Shown here: piece after piece, positions 28,101-34,574 of the stretch
Position numbering within the stretch: position 1 is the stretch's first letter
Layout of the letters: every line of letters begins with the position of its first letter
Virus record (IMG/VR): IMGVR_UViG_3300048625_000156
Span: 30,808 to 94,807 of that record
DNA from: a virus
Length of the DNA: 64,000 nucleotides
Strand: one strand, 5' to 3'
Made by a program: the position numbers and the translations under genes
The notes under the pieces: generated by a model
What the model was told of the DNA's origin: nothing
What the model saw: the letters and a program-made list of their open reading frames with translations, nothing else
Database searches by the model: none

Positions 28101-28514
28101 AGCACCAGATGCGTCACGACCCATCTTGATGTATTGGGTCTGTAGGTCCTTTACTCGTTCACGAGCGACCTTGTTAATAGTGTCAAACTCATTCTTAAAG
28201 AGTTTTCCAAAAGTCTTTGTTGATGCTCCTGCATATCTGAAGTACTCTCCAGTCGTGAGCTTGTTCTTTTCTAGTGCTGTGGTAAACTGCTCTGTGGTAG
28301 TTTTAACTCTCTGCATAGACGCATCGAATTGTCCACTTCTATTTACCGCAGTAATGAAGTTATTTTGTAGACGTGCCATGTCTGATGCAGCTGCTGCACC
28401 AGTACGAGACATCTGCTGATGAAAGGCTGATATTTGACTCTGCAACACCTTTAGGGATGCCAAAGCACTATTAGTGTCAATATTGACTCTAATGTTGGAT
28501 TGGATATCAGCCAT
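22104..28514 (-). CDS. tape measure protein
   Basis: At 2136 residues this is the longest gene. It sets tail length and is ejected with the DNA. An N-terminal coiled coil is followed by a TP901-type core (residues about 215-480: KRVYGDLSTTMQQTDDMAG, then LGGVDQQQALETTISLTNAF). Hydrophobic membrane-active segments lie near 540-580 and 1220-1290, then charged coiled coils and a Gly-rich linker near 1865. At about 0.15 nm per residue the tail would be roughly 320 nm, which is long. An AGAGGTG ribosome site precedes it. Confidence 0.92.
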   Translation of the reverse strand: MADIQSNIRVNIDTNSALASLKVLQSQISAFHQQMSRTGAAAASDMARLQNNFITAVNRSGQFDASMQRVKTTTEQFTTALEKNKLTTGEYFRYAGASTKTFGKLFKNEFDTINKVARERVKDLQTQYIKMGRDASGAVQAIKIRPLMLDMENLSTKTQIAAQRQQLLNQLLKQGSTNMLNWGKNTQWAGRQLMVGFTVPLTMLGQIAAKTFMDMETSVIKFKRVYGDLSTTMQQTDDMAGQVQSLAKTFTKYGVAVADTMSMAADAAAMGKQGADLLAQVQSATTLAVLGGVDQQQALETTISLTNAFGISADQLKNKINFLNAVENQSVLSIEDMTIAIPKAAPVIQQLGGNVEDLAFFLTAMKEGGINASEGANALKSGLASMINPSKKASDMLAGLGINLKNIVQSNKGDVKGMVVDLGNALNALDPLKRAQAIEQVFGKFQFARISTLLKNVTDANSQASSVANLAAQGPGAASVLAERELKRIEDSPMFKFKKALEDLKVELIPLGEQFMKAVTPIAKFFTDVLKNFNNMSSGAKDFVGGLTLVLAGVGPVALMAIGLIANGIANMIKLFASVKSFFNNLGQGTKDLGSQTSYMTQEQIEARAVAASLEQVHEKLTQTFTAEAGAVALLRKEMERAVAIQNNFGSRIPGAKTGPKPKKMATGGVVVGPGGPTDDKVPANLSNGEVVLSVENVKKNPAVVAALLSGAKVNIPGYAKNGVAGYQSTRGFTDSTSLLSKTANDQLNRGTASPAGIAAEYKANPKLIQGPLIAYIAKELFGAKTVKDIQAAVESNPEIAKYAEDLSHNIAKEVSNVTGEKMGDPEYYAASDKARAKTKSSDPRVQAAADKFATNVTTFDDNTRERQRGHGGFGSIGREAMTSERGRYTGVFDTGRKFASAEGMDTSRSVAAHNTAPVIMDTPADVRNRIAAQGQTPSSQLDSALSRKDAGIKEIYGKADVNTKYQVPFDATKAQKEAIVGQVPAAATKPQTTQAGAKIAAKIEQDVAEATNVAAQAQSPSRRTKEAGKNLADGAIVGINEAGPAFKKSVADTAKSSFVISPASAQYAKEQFHKMMRPFTDSAGIVNVEKLNAVHGVRVHLITQEEKNLRQASQMLAVADNLMKPYRVTVEAIGNAAFIAKQKMTEGMVAIKNFAVQAPGAIRNAMNTAATAVKAGVERMKVSLVQLGTKLKQAAATVGKGVIGQLGSGKAMMTTAAVMGTLSMMPGKVGEIANAIMMPLMLIQSVIALIPETMLAGLATFFGTAAGAAVLAIAAPLAIFAGIIAFSLWQQAEANKKAAQLGNAMAVASDSVKKFGELTGRVGLTEAAQAESDARRAGLKSVEDLQIGKDYVASDAGKADVANLEKLKESGKLTPAQVAQQYSATLAQAISQGTLTLTEANSIATAVGKELGDSAFPITVTSQLSELLGPDGTDILKDPLKVTTKLIQSTTENADFLLDDAVYTQKDITAQKQESFDKLYGNMTNLKGEKLKPGEQYTSGNQTYTAPKLEDQYAYGTVGGIKPGRGDDAKAGYTAMLGSYGSIQTSIDSGVAAVDKKIAEKQKEFDAETDKTKKAALKTEITGLEGSRDADITAIYKAGADQRAKINTVGKAVDDKGTFNTAVDEKYANATEEEKTVANKQKDAIKGVENSDMRMLLEGQFLGDAIGNQDMASVIKMAGEGGGGAGTVGGNFSTAYQASVNAMGDRQTTELMGSAQARGANTAVTTGALERASRSTADQEAVTAGLQNVNLDLTTDDAMTKLNTFANAYKKTTDDLKKIPETKLVATAVVDKKMQDFINKDKVFQNLKTKSQKVKYLANFNATLGMAGDKNLQAQFKAWAAGDPTKTFSMFASYLAGKSVGSGAAPAAGGDTGGDTGGGGGGGTPIDKQQRKMDYYSGAINQINKQEEKINKAYDERMKAMDKIQKANDVINQQKKDQLDLADALSKGDIGAAARAQQQARQNAQNAAMQEQRDRMTEAKDSQIASLTFGGKTKEQWQSLLDAATQNKDLKELKSAKSEGWAMGGRVAKHFASGGMMNYLANGKMPIFKPMGKDTIPAMLQQGEFVVKKSATDKLGAGNMAKINRGEMPSGGGSSVYNYSISVNVKSDANADQIAKTVMQQIQRVEGQGMKGSRV

Positions 28515-28539
28515 TCAATTTACACCTCTTGTTTATTTT

Positions 28540-28851
28540 TTAGCCCAGGTTACTAAGCACTGAATCGCCTAGCTTAATTCCTGCTGCTTCCTCTACGATT
28601 GCGTAGACGGTTGGAAGGTCTAGAATTTCTTCAAGATCCTTACCTGCTGACTCTGGAGAATACTGCTTCATTGCGATTGCAACACAAGCAAGTAGTAGGT
28701 CCAGAGACTTTTCGTTGTCTTCAGCGACATCTGAAATACCATCGAAGGCTTTCATGAATTGCTTAAGTAGTGAGATCTTTAGTGGACGAGCCTTAATTAC
28801 GGTTCCATCCAATAGGGTAATCTCTTTTGCTTCATTAATAGTTGTAGCCAT
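28540..28851 (-). CDS. tail assembly chaperone, short paralogue
   Basis: A 103-residue protein located between the tape measure and the longer chaperone. Its whole length matches the N-terminal domain of the 28902-29606 protein: an LDGTVIKARPLKIS-like strand pair, an acidic helix, AMKQYSPE, and an AGIKL end. It has its own AGGAGG ribosome site and a possible extended -10. Chaperones of this class coat the tape measure protein during tail assembly. Confidence 0.68.
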   Translation of the reverse strand: MATTINEAKEITLLDGTVIKARPLKISLLKQFMKAFDGISDVAEDNEKSLDLLLACVAIAMKQYSPESAGKDLEEILDLPTVYAIVEEAAGIKLGDSVLSNLG

Positions 28852-28879
28852 TTGTAGTCCTCCTTGTTTGACTAATTAA

Positions 28880-28888
28880 ATTATATCA
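28880..28888 (-). promoter_or_regulatory. possible extended -10 for the short chaperone and tape measure
   Basis: TGATATAAT on the minus strand, 28 bases before the start codon at 28851. No -35 match. The ribosome site AGGAGG follows. Confidence 0.4.
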
Positions 28889-28901
28889 CAATAGGGCTTT
28901 A

Positions 28902-29606
28902 CTATTCTTCCAGTTTTTCGTATGAAAGACCCATTCCAATTCCAAAGCCATTTTGTCTAGCCTTAGTTCCCTGGAATGAGGTGATATCGTTTGCATCGAC
29001 AACAGCTATACCACTTGTCTTTGCTGCGACCCTAGCCTTCATGGCTTCCCATGGGTCGTCTTCTTTTTTACCTAGCTGTTCGTCAAGGTCTACACCCTGT
29101 AACGCAGCCGTAAATCTCTTATCCAAATAATCCATATCTCTCTTTGCATTCAATGTTGCGGATACCTCTGGCATCGATAGAGATGTTTCTAGCTCTTCGT
29201 AGTCTTTCCAAATGCCCAGCAAAAATAGCTCTGACTCTAGCTTTGCTAGGTCAAGATCAGCCCAGGAGTTTTCTGAACTCTTGGTTGCTTGTTGCTTTAC
29301 TGGCTCTACTGCTGGATCTTTGTTTATTTTAATACCTGCACCGATGTCAATAATTCTGTATATAGCATCCATATCAAACCTATCTTCAAGCTCTTCGATT
29401 GTAGTGACCTCTGGCAGGTACTGTTTCATTCCGATCAGAGCACATTCTGCTAGTACGGAGATTGCATCAATGTCGTTCTTAACTGTGGACATGTCGTCAA
29501 ACTTGTCCATTACCATTCTAAGGTATTTGAGCTTGAGTGGCGTTAGGTAGACTTCTTGTCCATCCATTGTAAATATTGTTTCTGATTCATATACTTGTGT
29601 AGGCAT
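28902..29606 (-). CDS. tail assembly chaperone, long paralogue
   Basis: A 234-residue protein after the major tail gene. Residues 1-95 are homologous to the short paralogue (LTPLKLKYLRMVM, GMKQYLPE, GAGIKI). Residues 110-234 form an acidic helical extension with ENSWADLDLAKLESELF. In many phages the long form arises by a -1 or +1 frameshift; here it is a separate uninterrupted gene. Its ATG is 6 bases behind TATAAT, just after a terminator. Confidence 0.68.
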   Translation of the reverse strand: MPTQVYESETIFTMDGQEVYLTPLKLKYLRMVMDKFDDMSTVKNDIDAISVLAECALIGMKQYLPEVTTIEELEDRFDMDAIYRIIDIGAGIKINKDPAVEPVKQQATKSSENSWADLDLAKLESELFLLGIWKDYEELETSLSMPEVSATLNAKRDMDYLDKRFTAALQGVDLDEQLGKKEDDPWEAMKARVAAKTSGIAVVDANDITSFQGTKARQNGFGIGMGLSYEKLEE

Positions 29607-29612
29607 TACTCT

Positions 29613-29618
29613 ATTATA
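29613..29618 (-). promoter_or_regulatory. -10 element of a probable leaderless promoter
   Basis: TATAAT on the minus strand with 6 bases to the ATG at 29606. It sits immediately after the terminator of the major tail gene and could restart transcription. Confidence 0.5.
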
Positions 29619-29621
29619 CCC

Positions 29622-29657
29622 TAAAAACGAAACTGCCCCAGCCGAAGCCAGGGCAGT
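29622..29657 (-). terminator. intrinsic terminator after the major tail gene
   Basis: An 11-bp stem (arms 29647-29657 and 29632-29642, two G-U pairs) with a TTCG tetraloop, followed by TTTCGTTTTT on the minus strand. It would limit tape measure expression relative to tail tube. Confidence 0.88.
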
Positions 29658-29683
29658 CCCTATTAAGTTGTCTACTGTTGCAA

Positions 29684-30373
29684 TTAAGCAGAAGGTAGGT
29701 ATGAACGGTCGATAATCTTACCGTATGCACCAGAGTCATCTGGAAGCAAGCGGAAGTTAACTTCGAACATAGTAGCCTCGTCACGCTTAGCTGATACGTT
29801 AACACTTTCGATTGAAAGTGCACGGTATGCAACATAAACACGCTGGGCGTTGGTGTGAGTTGTAGCCTCTGTACCAAGAGCACCAACATCTGTTGATGCA
29901 CCGATAGCGATAAGACCACGCTCTAGTGGATATTCTCCAAGCTCACCTGAAATAAGCTCAAGCTCTTTACCAACGGTGTCTGTCTCGTCGTGAGCCAGAA
30001 GTTCGTTGGTAGCAGCAGTTGCGAGAAGCAAGTTCTCAAGAGTTGCTTCTGCGAAGCTTGTCTTAAGAGTTACCTTCATTCCCTGCTTGAATAGCTTAGC
30101 TACGTCAAGTAGCTGGTCAACCTTTACCTCACCGAAGTCAGGTTCGAAGCTGAGTTCTAGACCATTGCTGGTGTAACCAACGTTAGTCCATCCTAGACCT
30201 GTTCCTGTTGTAGGAGTTAGATCTGACATGGTTTCTTTGTAGTCTGTACCCTGAGTAAATGCTGGAATGCCTGTGTCACCTGTAGTAACAACTACTGGTC
30301 CACTGTCCTTTACGAACAATGCTGCGGCTCCAACAATAATCTGAGCACTATTGCCACGTTTGTAATCTGCCAT
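29684..30373 (-). CDS. major tail (tube) protein
   Basis: A 229-residue beta-rich protein forming the tail tube. The start is set at ATG 30373 because AGAGGTGA lies 5 bases upstream; the alternative GTG at 30382 is part of that ribosome site. The sequence shows GWTNVGYTSNGLELSFEPDF and a C-terminal AKRDEATMFEVNFRLLPD, common in siphovirus tube proteins. It has its own promoter and terminator, fitting high expression. Confidence 0.85.
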   Translation of the reverse strand: MADYKRGNSAQIIVGAAALFVKDSGPVVVTTGDTGIPAFTQGTDYKETMSDLTPTTGTGLGWTNVGYTSNGLELSFEPDFGEVKVDQLLDVAKLFKQGMKVTLKTSFAEATLENLLLATAATNELLAHDETDTVGKELELISGELGEYPLERGLIAIGASTDVGALGTEATTHTNAQRVYVAYRALSIESVNVSAKRDEATMFEVNFRLLPDDSGAYGKIIDRSYLPSA

Positions 30374-30429
30374 ATTTTTCACCTCTTTTTCTTTCTATAG
30401 AATAGAGGGGCTTTGTTTCCTCATTTACA

Positions 30430-30459
30430 AGTATAACAGAGTTTTTAACTATTTATCAA
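30430..30459 (-). promoter_or_regulatory. promoter for the major tail gene
   Basis: TTGATA (30454-30459), an 18-bp spacer and TATACT (30430-30435) on the minus strand, partly inside the tail terminator gene. Confidence 0.7.
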
Positions 30460-30960
30460 GTGGTAGTCGAATTCAATAATAATCTTATTGCCACCGTATG
30501 TTCTAGCTGTTCCAAAGTTAATGATGTCTCTGGTCTCCTGAAGCTGGAATACCCTGAATTTATGAAACCTAAAATCTGGCGTAAGGGTCTCTCCCTCAAC
30601 CACCAAAGAACCTTTTGCCTTTGCCCAGTCGTTAATTTCGTCTGCAGACTCGTCTTCACGGTCAAGAAGTCTTAGTGCTGTTTCAGTAATCTTTACCATG
30701 TTAACAACTGAATTCTCTGCTGTTGCATAGAAGTAGTAAAGTAGTTGCTCACACTTAATATGTGGAAATGGCGATTTTCTCAATCTAATTAATCTGTCAT
30801 ATGTGCACATAATACCGCCTTCTGGGAAGTACTCTGTGATGTCGTTTAGAGTGGATGGGGTTGTTGGAAAGAATGGCACAGATTCAAACCCCAGATCGAC
30901 AAGCTTCTCTTGTAGATAGTGGTTAACCCAAAGTGCTGGTGTATTTAATACTGATGTCAT
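30445..30960 (-). CDS. tail terminator / tail completion protein
   Basis: A 171-residue protein in the slot just before the major tail gene. The start at 30960 is chosen because AGGAGG lies 6 bases upstream and the ATG overlaps the preceding stop (ATGA); a longer in-frame start at 30987 lacks these. The fold pattern (helix, FFPTTPSTLND, DRLIRLRKSPFPHIKCEQLL) fits tail terminator proteins that cap the tube at the head end. Confidence 0.65.
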   Translation of the reverse strand: MTSVLNTPALWVNHYLQEKLVDLGFESVPFFPTTPSTLNDITEYFPEGGIMCTYDRLIRLRKSPFPHIKCEQLLYYFYATAENSVVNMVKITETALRLLDREDESADEINDWAKAKGSLVVEGETLTPDFRFHKFRVFQLQETRDIINFGTARTYGGNKIIIEFDYHLINS

Positions 30961-31634
30961 AGTTTGCCTCCTGCATTCACTATCCAATTATACCCTATTT
31001 GTTTACCTGCCGAAGCCCCACCAGTCTTTGCTCTTGGCAATCCTCGTTTATAGTCAAGCGGTGTCTGTAGATGTTTTGTAAATCCGCTTTCAGTCAGGAA
31101 TGATTGCGTAAAGTATACAGAGAAAAATGTTTCTAAAACTTCTTCGAACGATCCTTGGACTGCAGAGCCACCAGGCTTCTGGATTGTGACTGGACTCTTT
31201 GTAAAAACTGTTTCTCCATTATCTTCAAATCTGAGGGCTTTTGCTGTTCTTGGAACAATGGTGACAGGGATACCCTTTTCCATAATCTCTGCCTTATTGT
31301 AGAAGGGTGTCTCAGAGCCATTGCTAAATGTTTTAGATTGTGAAAAGGAGCTTCCAAAAGTAAGCCCACCACTTGTTACACGATAGTCAATGTCAAATAG
31401 TCTTGCTGCTGGGCTGCCAGTTTGATACCACTCATAGACGTGATGAAGGCTTTGAGGATCCATTCTTGCCATTGTGTCAATATACTCTTCTACAATCTCT
31501 TTTGTCCTTGAGCCAAATATTTGCAACATCTTCGACTTGCCTAGATGAACCCCTTCCAGGTATCCCTCGGAATATTTGATGAAGTTGTTCATTTCTGCAA
31601 AGAATTTTGCGTCTTCAAAATCTACGCTTATCAT
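30957..31634 (-). CDS. HK97 gp10-like head-tail connector
   Basis: A 225-residue protein between the head stopper and the tail terminator genes. The helical N-terminal part (FFAEMNNFIKYSEGYLEGV) and later beta-rich region fit the gp10-like neck family, which closes the neck and joins head to tail. Codons overlap with both neighbours. Confidence 0.6.
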   Translation of the reverse strand: MISVDFEDAKFFAEMNNFIKYSEGYLEGVHLGKSKMLQIFGSRTKEIVEEYIDTMARMDPQSLHHVYEWYQTGSPAARLFDIDYRVTSGGLTFGSSFSQSKTFSNGSETPFYNKAEIMEKGIPVTIVPRTAKALRFEDNGETVFTKSPVTIQKPGGSAVQGSFEEVLETFFSVYFTQSFLTESGFTKHLQTPLDYKRGLPRAKTGGASAGKQIGYNWIVNAGGKL

Positions 31635-32080
31635 AGATCTGCCGCCTGGTTTTCAGAGCGTCTTAGAACTAACTTAAAATATTCTGTAGTTCCGAATGGA
31701 CCAACGACTGGGTTGAAAGTTGCAACCTCAAATATGGTAGCCATTCCTGCTCTTGGACCAGACGGTTCATTATAAACAACATTGCCATTGGCATCTCTAA
31801 TATTAGTAACGATAATGTTTGTTAGGGAGTTTAGAGTACCCCTTGATGAAGTGGTGATGTCTCCACGAATTCGACCAACAATAGAGTTGTCGATATCAAT
31901 CTTTGCGTCTGGCTGCACATCTTTCTTTGCCTTAACCCCACCAGCTACGAAGGCACAAGCTACTGACTTGTCTAGCACCCATTGCTTCTTAACATTACCA
32001 TATCCACCCTGCTCAACGATAGGGTAATAAACATCCATTAGCAATGGATACATGAAATCTGTAGATTCGCAAGCCGTCAT
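31631..32080 (-). CDS. putative head-tail stopper / neck protein
   Basis: A 149-residue protein with a beta-rich core (GRIRGDITTSSRGTL) in the usual location of the head completion stopper. Start and stop overlap with its neighbours. The assignment rests on gene order. Confidence 0.5.
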   Translation of the reverse strand: MTACESTDFMYPLLMDVYYPIVEQGGYGNVKKQWVLDKSVACAFVAGGVKAKKDVQPDAKIDIDNSIVGRIRGDITTSSRGTLNSLTNIIVTNIRDANGNVVYNEPSGPRAGMATIFEVATFNPVVGPFGTTEYFKLVLRRSENQAADL

Positions 32081-33009
32081 TAGATGATTCCTGGCTTGAA
32101 CACATTGCCTTTATATCCATTAAGGATCTTATCTACAATGTTGTTGCCAGTACCCCCTAGGAACTGAGGAGCAAATTTAATGTCAAATTGGTCTGTGCTG
32201 TAGGCTGTAACGAATCTCTTGTAGTAATCGTTATTTCCACACTTCAAATCTTCGATTAGCATCTTTGCTGCGATCTCAATGTCTGGTGGAACTGCCTTGT
32301 ATCCTACATCAAGAACGAACACATAGTCATATCCTCTTGGGAACGACATCCCTCCGTGACCATAGTACTGCAGGTCACCAGTGGCTACTGGAAGCGATAC
32401 TGGAGTACTTTCGAACCTATTGTACGTCCCAGTTAGAACTCGCATAATCGATGCGTTATTTGGTGAAATAATGTACTGCTGTTCCCAGTCTACTCTAGTG
32501 TCGTAGTCGTAAACTAGAACATTGTTCTCGTATACCTTTAGCACACGTTTTGGATTGTGCCAGATTGGGAAGTAGTCTGCTCCATCTCCAACACCCTGGA
32601 CAATAAGCTTATGGTTATAGAAGCCTTCTCCAGTTGCTGAATCATTGCCAAGATAGGCATCCATGATAGAGCGAGCAATAATCTCCCACTTTTTGTAATC
32701 CTCAACCTCTGTTGGTGTTGAGCCAAGAGTATTGGGATCTACATATGGTCTATAGACGGTTAGGTTTGACTCTGTTACGATGTCTCCCAGTAAGTCTGTG
32801 TCGTAAATCTTTAAAGCAAAGTCACGGTCGAACTCTACCTTTGAGCGTGGAAGTATATACTCTACTGTTGATTGACTTGATGATGTTACCTCAACAGTTT
32901 CTACTGAGTGGTCCACCACATCCTCCACATAGATCAGGTAAGCGTGGTTAGCTTCTGGTACTGTCCAAGTAGTTGTGATTGGATATGGTGGGACCCTCAA
33001 GATTTCCAT
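32080..33009 (-). CDS. head-to-tail adaptor
   Basis: A 309-residue protein. Its beta-rich first third may be an Ig-like decoration, and its helical C-terminal third (PPDIEIAAKMLIEDLKCGNNDYY, ending in a flexible arm) is like gp6/gp15-type adaptors, which bind below the portal. It lies after the capsid block in the normal order. Confidence 0.58.
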   Translation of the reverse strand: MEILRVPPYPITTTWTVPEANHAYLIYVEDVVDHSVETVEVTSSSQSTVEYILPRSKVEFDRDFALKIYDTDLLGDIVTESNLTVYRPYVDPNTLGSTPTEVEDYKKWEIIARSIMDAYLGNDSATGEGFYNHKLIVQGVGDGADYFPIWHNPKRVLKVYENNVLVYDYDTRVDWEQQYIISPNNASIMRVLTGTYNRFESTPVSLPVATGDLQYYGHGGMSFPRGYDYVFVLDVGYKAVPPDIEIAAKMLIEDLKCGNNDYYKRFVTAYSTDQFDIKFAPQFLGGTGNNIVDKILNGYKGNVFKPGII

Positions 33010-33010
33010 G

Positions 33011-33364
33011 CTAGTTCTTCACCCTTGTAGCAATCTCTTCTGGGGTCGCAAGGCGAATACCCTTCTTGGTTAACCACTTGTCGGCAAGCTCTTTGGTAAC
33101 TAGATTGTATCCAACCAATAGCTTTCCAGCTTCCTGCCAAGCAACGTTTCTCTCTGAGAATAGTGCTACCTTTTCAGTAGGATTAGCTTGAACAGCCTTT
33201 GGCTCTTTCTTTGCTTTCTTCTCTACAACAGGTGCTTCTACTACCTCTTCGATCTCTGGTGTTACATCTGCTGGTACTTCATCGATGATGATTGGTTCAG
33301 CAACAACTTCGACTGCCTCTGCGACAGCCTCAGTTTCATTTAAATCATTGTTAAAATCTGACAT
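33011..33364 (-). CDS. hypothetical protein with acidic N-terminus
   Basis: A 117-residue protein with an acidic, Val/Glu/Pro-rich first half, a lysine patch (EKKAKKEPKA) and a C-terminal helical domain (AGKLLVGYNLVTKELADKWL). Proteins like this follow the capsid gene in many phages and are sometimes head fibre or neck accessories; no function can be assigned. An AAGGAGG ribosome site precedes it. Confidence 0.55.
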   Translation of the reverse strand: MSDFNNDLNETEAVAEAVEVVAEPIIIDEVPADVTPEIEEVVEAPVVEKKAKKEPKAVQANPTEKVALFSERNVAWQEAGKLLVGYNLVTKELADKWLTKKGIRLATPEEIATRVKN

Positions 33365-33380
33365 GATTCCTCCTTAAATT

Positions 33381-33389
33381 ATTATAGCA
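33381..33389 (-). promoter_or_regulatory. extended -10 downstream of the capsid terminator
   Basis: TGCTATAAT on the minus strand, right after the T-run of the capsid terminator and 16 bases before the 33364 start codon. It could reinitiate transcription for the neck genes. Confidence 0.5.
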
Positions 33390-33391
33390 TT

Positions 33392-33429
33392 AAATTAAAA
33401 GAAGGGGGCAGGGAATTAACCCTACCCCC
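33392..33429 (-). terminator. intrinsic terminator after the major capsid gene
   Basis: A 10-bp G/C-rich stem (GGGGGTAGGG with CCCTGCCCCC) with a 6-base loop, followed by TTCTTTTAATTT. It separates abundant capsid mRNA from downstream neck genes. Confidence 0.85.
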
Positions 33430-33449
33430 CTCAATTGGGTGTCTACCTA

Positions 33450-34544
33450 CTAGGAAACTGACTTGGTTGCGAATGCAACTGCGTCTTGCTCTTCCCAGTT
33501 GATTCCGAAGCGGACGAATACGGTGTATTCAATTGTGTCCTTCTTTGGAACGTAGAAACGGTTGACAGTGATGTCACGCTGGAAGCCCCAGATACGGTTA
33601 GCAGGGAATGTAAGGTCTACATAGTCTGCAGGGTAGTAAGGAACTTCAAGAACTGGAACACCTAGAACACGAGTCTGACGTGCTCCTCCAACGGTCTGGT
33701 CAATACCACCAAGGTATGAACCACGAGCTGCCTCAGTTGAACCAATTGAATCCCAAACAGTTCCGTTGTTCTTTACAATGTTTGCAAAGGTATCGGTTCC
33801 TGCGTAGAACTTTAGTCCACTCTGAAGAGCACGGTAACGACGAGGGAGTGCAAGAATAAGCTTCTGCATGTCCTCAGTTGTCCAGTCTGCACCAGCACCA
33901 ACGATTGCCTCGTGAGCGTCTCCATCAGCAGTTGAGTGCTTGATGAAACCGTTCATAATTCCGAGGAATGCGTCAGATGTCTGAGCAGTGTCTCCATTAA
34001 TAGCGAGATCTTCGATGTCATTACCGAAAGCTGTGGTCATTAGACGAACCAAGTGGTCCTCTAGTGCACCGCCTTCAATATTGTCTTCTAGTGCCTCTGC
34101 TGAAACTTCCCAGTCAAGACGTAGCTTCTTAGTAGTAAGCTCCACCTTTGAGAATGTCGCTCCAGCGTTGGTGAATGATGCATCACCTTGGTTGGCTGCA
34201 CGAACAACACGCTCTCCAACGTTAACTTTTTCAAGTTCCATTGTGTTAGCTCGCATTGTTACTCTGCGACCGTCATTAGCAAGTGTAGTTGCATCCCAAA
34301 CGTAGTCAATGAAACGGCGAGCCTGTTCAGGACGTAGGATACCAGCACCTGGGTAATTTGGGTTTTCGGTAGCTGATGGGTTAACTGCGTTAGGACCAGT
34401 TGTTAGTCCTAGGTTTGCGTCTGCTGTGTTCCCAACAAATGCGAAACCAGGATCAGTTACACCACCAATACCACCAGCTGCGAAGCCACCCTCTGCGTTA
34501 GGGTAAACTGCACCTGGATTGTTTTTGATAATTTCTTCCGACAT
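33450..34544 (-). CDS. major capsid protein (HK97 fold)
   Basis: A 364-residue shell protein. The start at 34544 follows GGAGGTGA by 5 bases; a longer in-frame start at 34559 would place that ribosome site inside the gene. The N-terminal 60 residues are flexible and Gly/Asn/Pro-rich. The following VWDATTLANDGRRVTMRANT, spine helix and AFGNDIEDLAINGD segments fit encapsulin/HK97-like capsids. It follows the protease-scaffold gene and is closed by a terminator. Confidence 0.85.
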   Translation of the reverse strand: MSEEIIKNNPGAVYPNAEGGFAAGGIGGVTDPGFAFVGNTADANLGLTTGPNAVNPSATENPNYPGAGILRPEQARRFIDYVWDATTLANDGRRVTMRANTMELEKVNVGERVVRAANQGDASFTNAGATFSKVELTTKKLRLDWEVSAEALEDNIEGGALEDHLVRLMTTAFGNDIEDLAINGDTAQTSDAFLGIMNGFIKHSTADGDAHEAIVGAGADWTTEDMQKLILALPRRYRALQSGLKFYAGTDTFANIVKNNGTVWDSIGSTEAARGSYLGGIDQTVGGARQTRVLGVPVLEVPYYPADYVDLTFPANRIWGFQRDITVNRFYVPKKDTIEYTVFVRFGINWEEQDAVAFATKSVS

Positions 34545-34574
34545 ATATTTCACCTCCATGAAATGTTTATTTTT

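Noticed and set aside
28902-29606. Programmed frameshift in the tail chaperone
   Set aside because: The long product is one uninterrupted frame and the short one has its own start and ribosome site.
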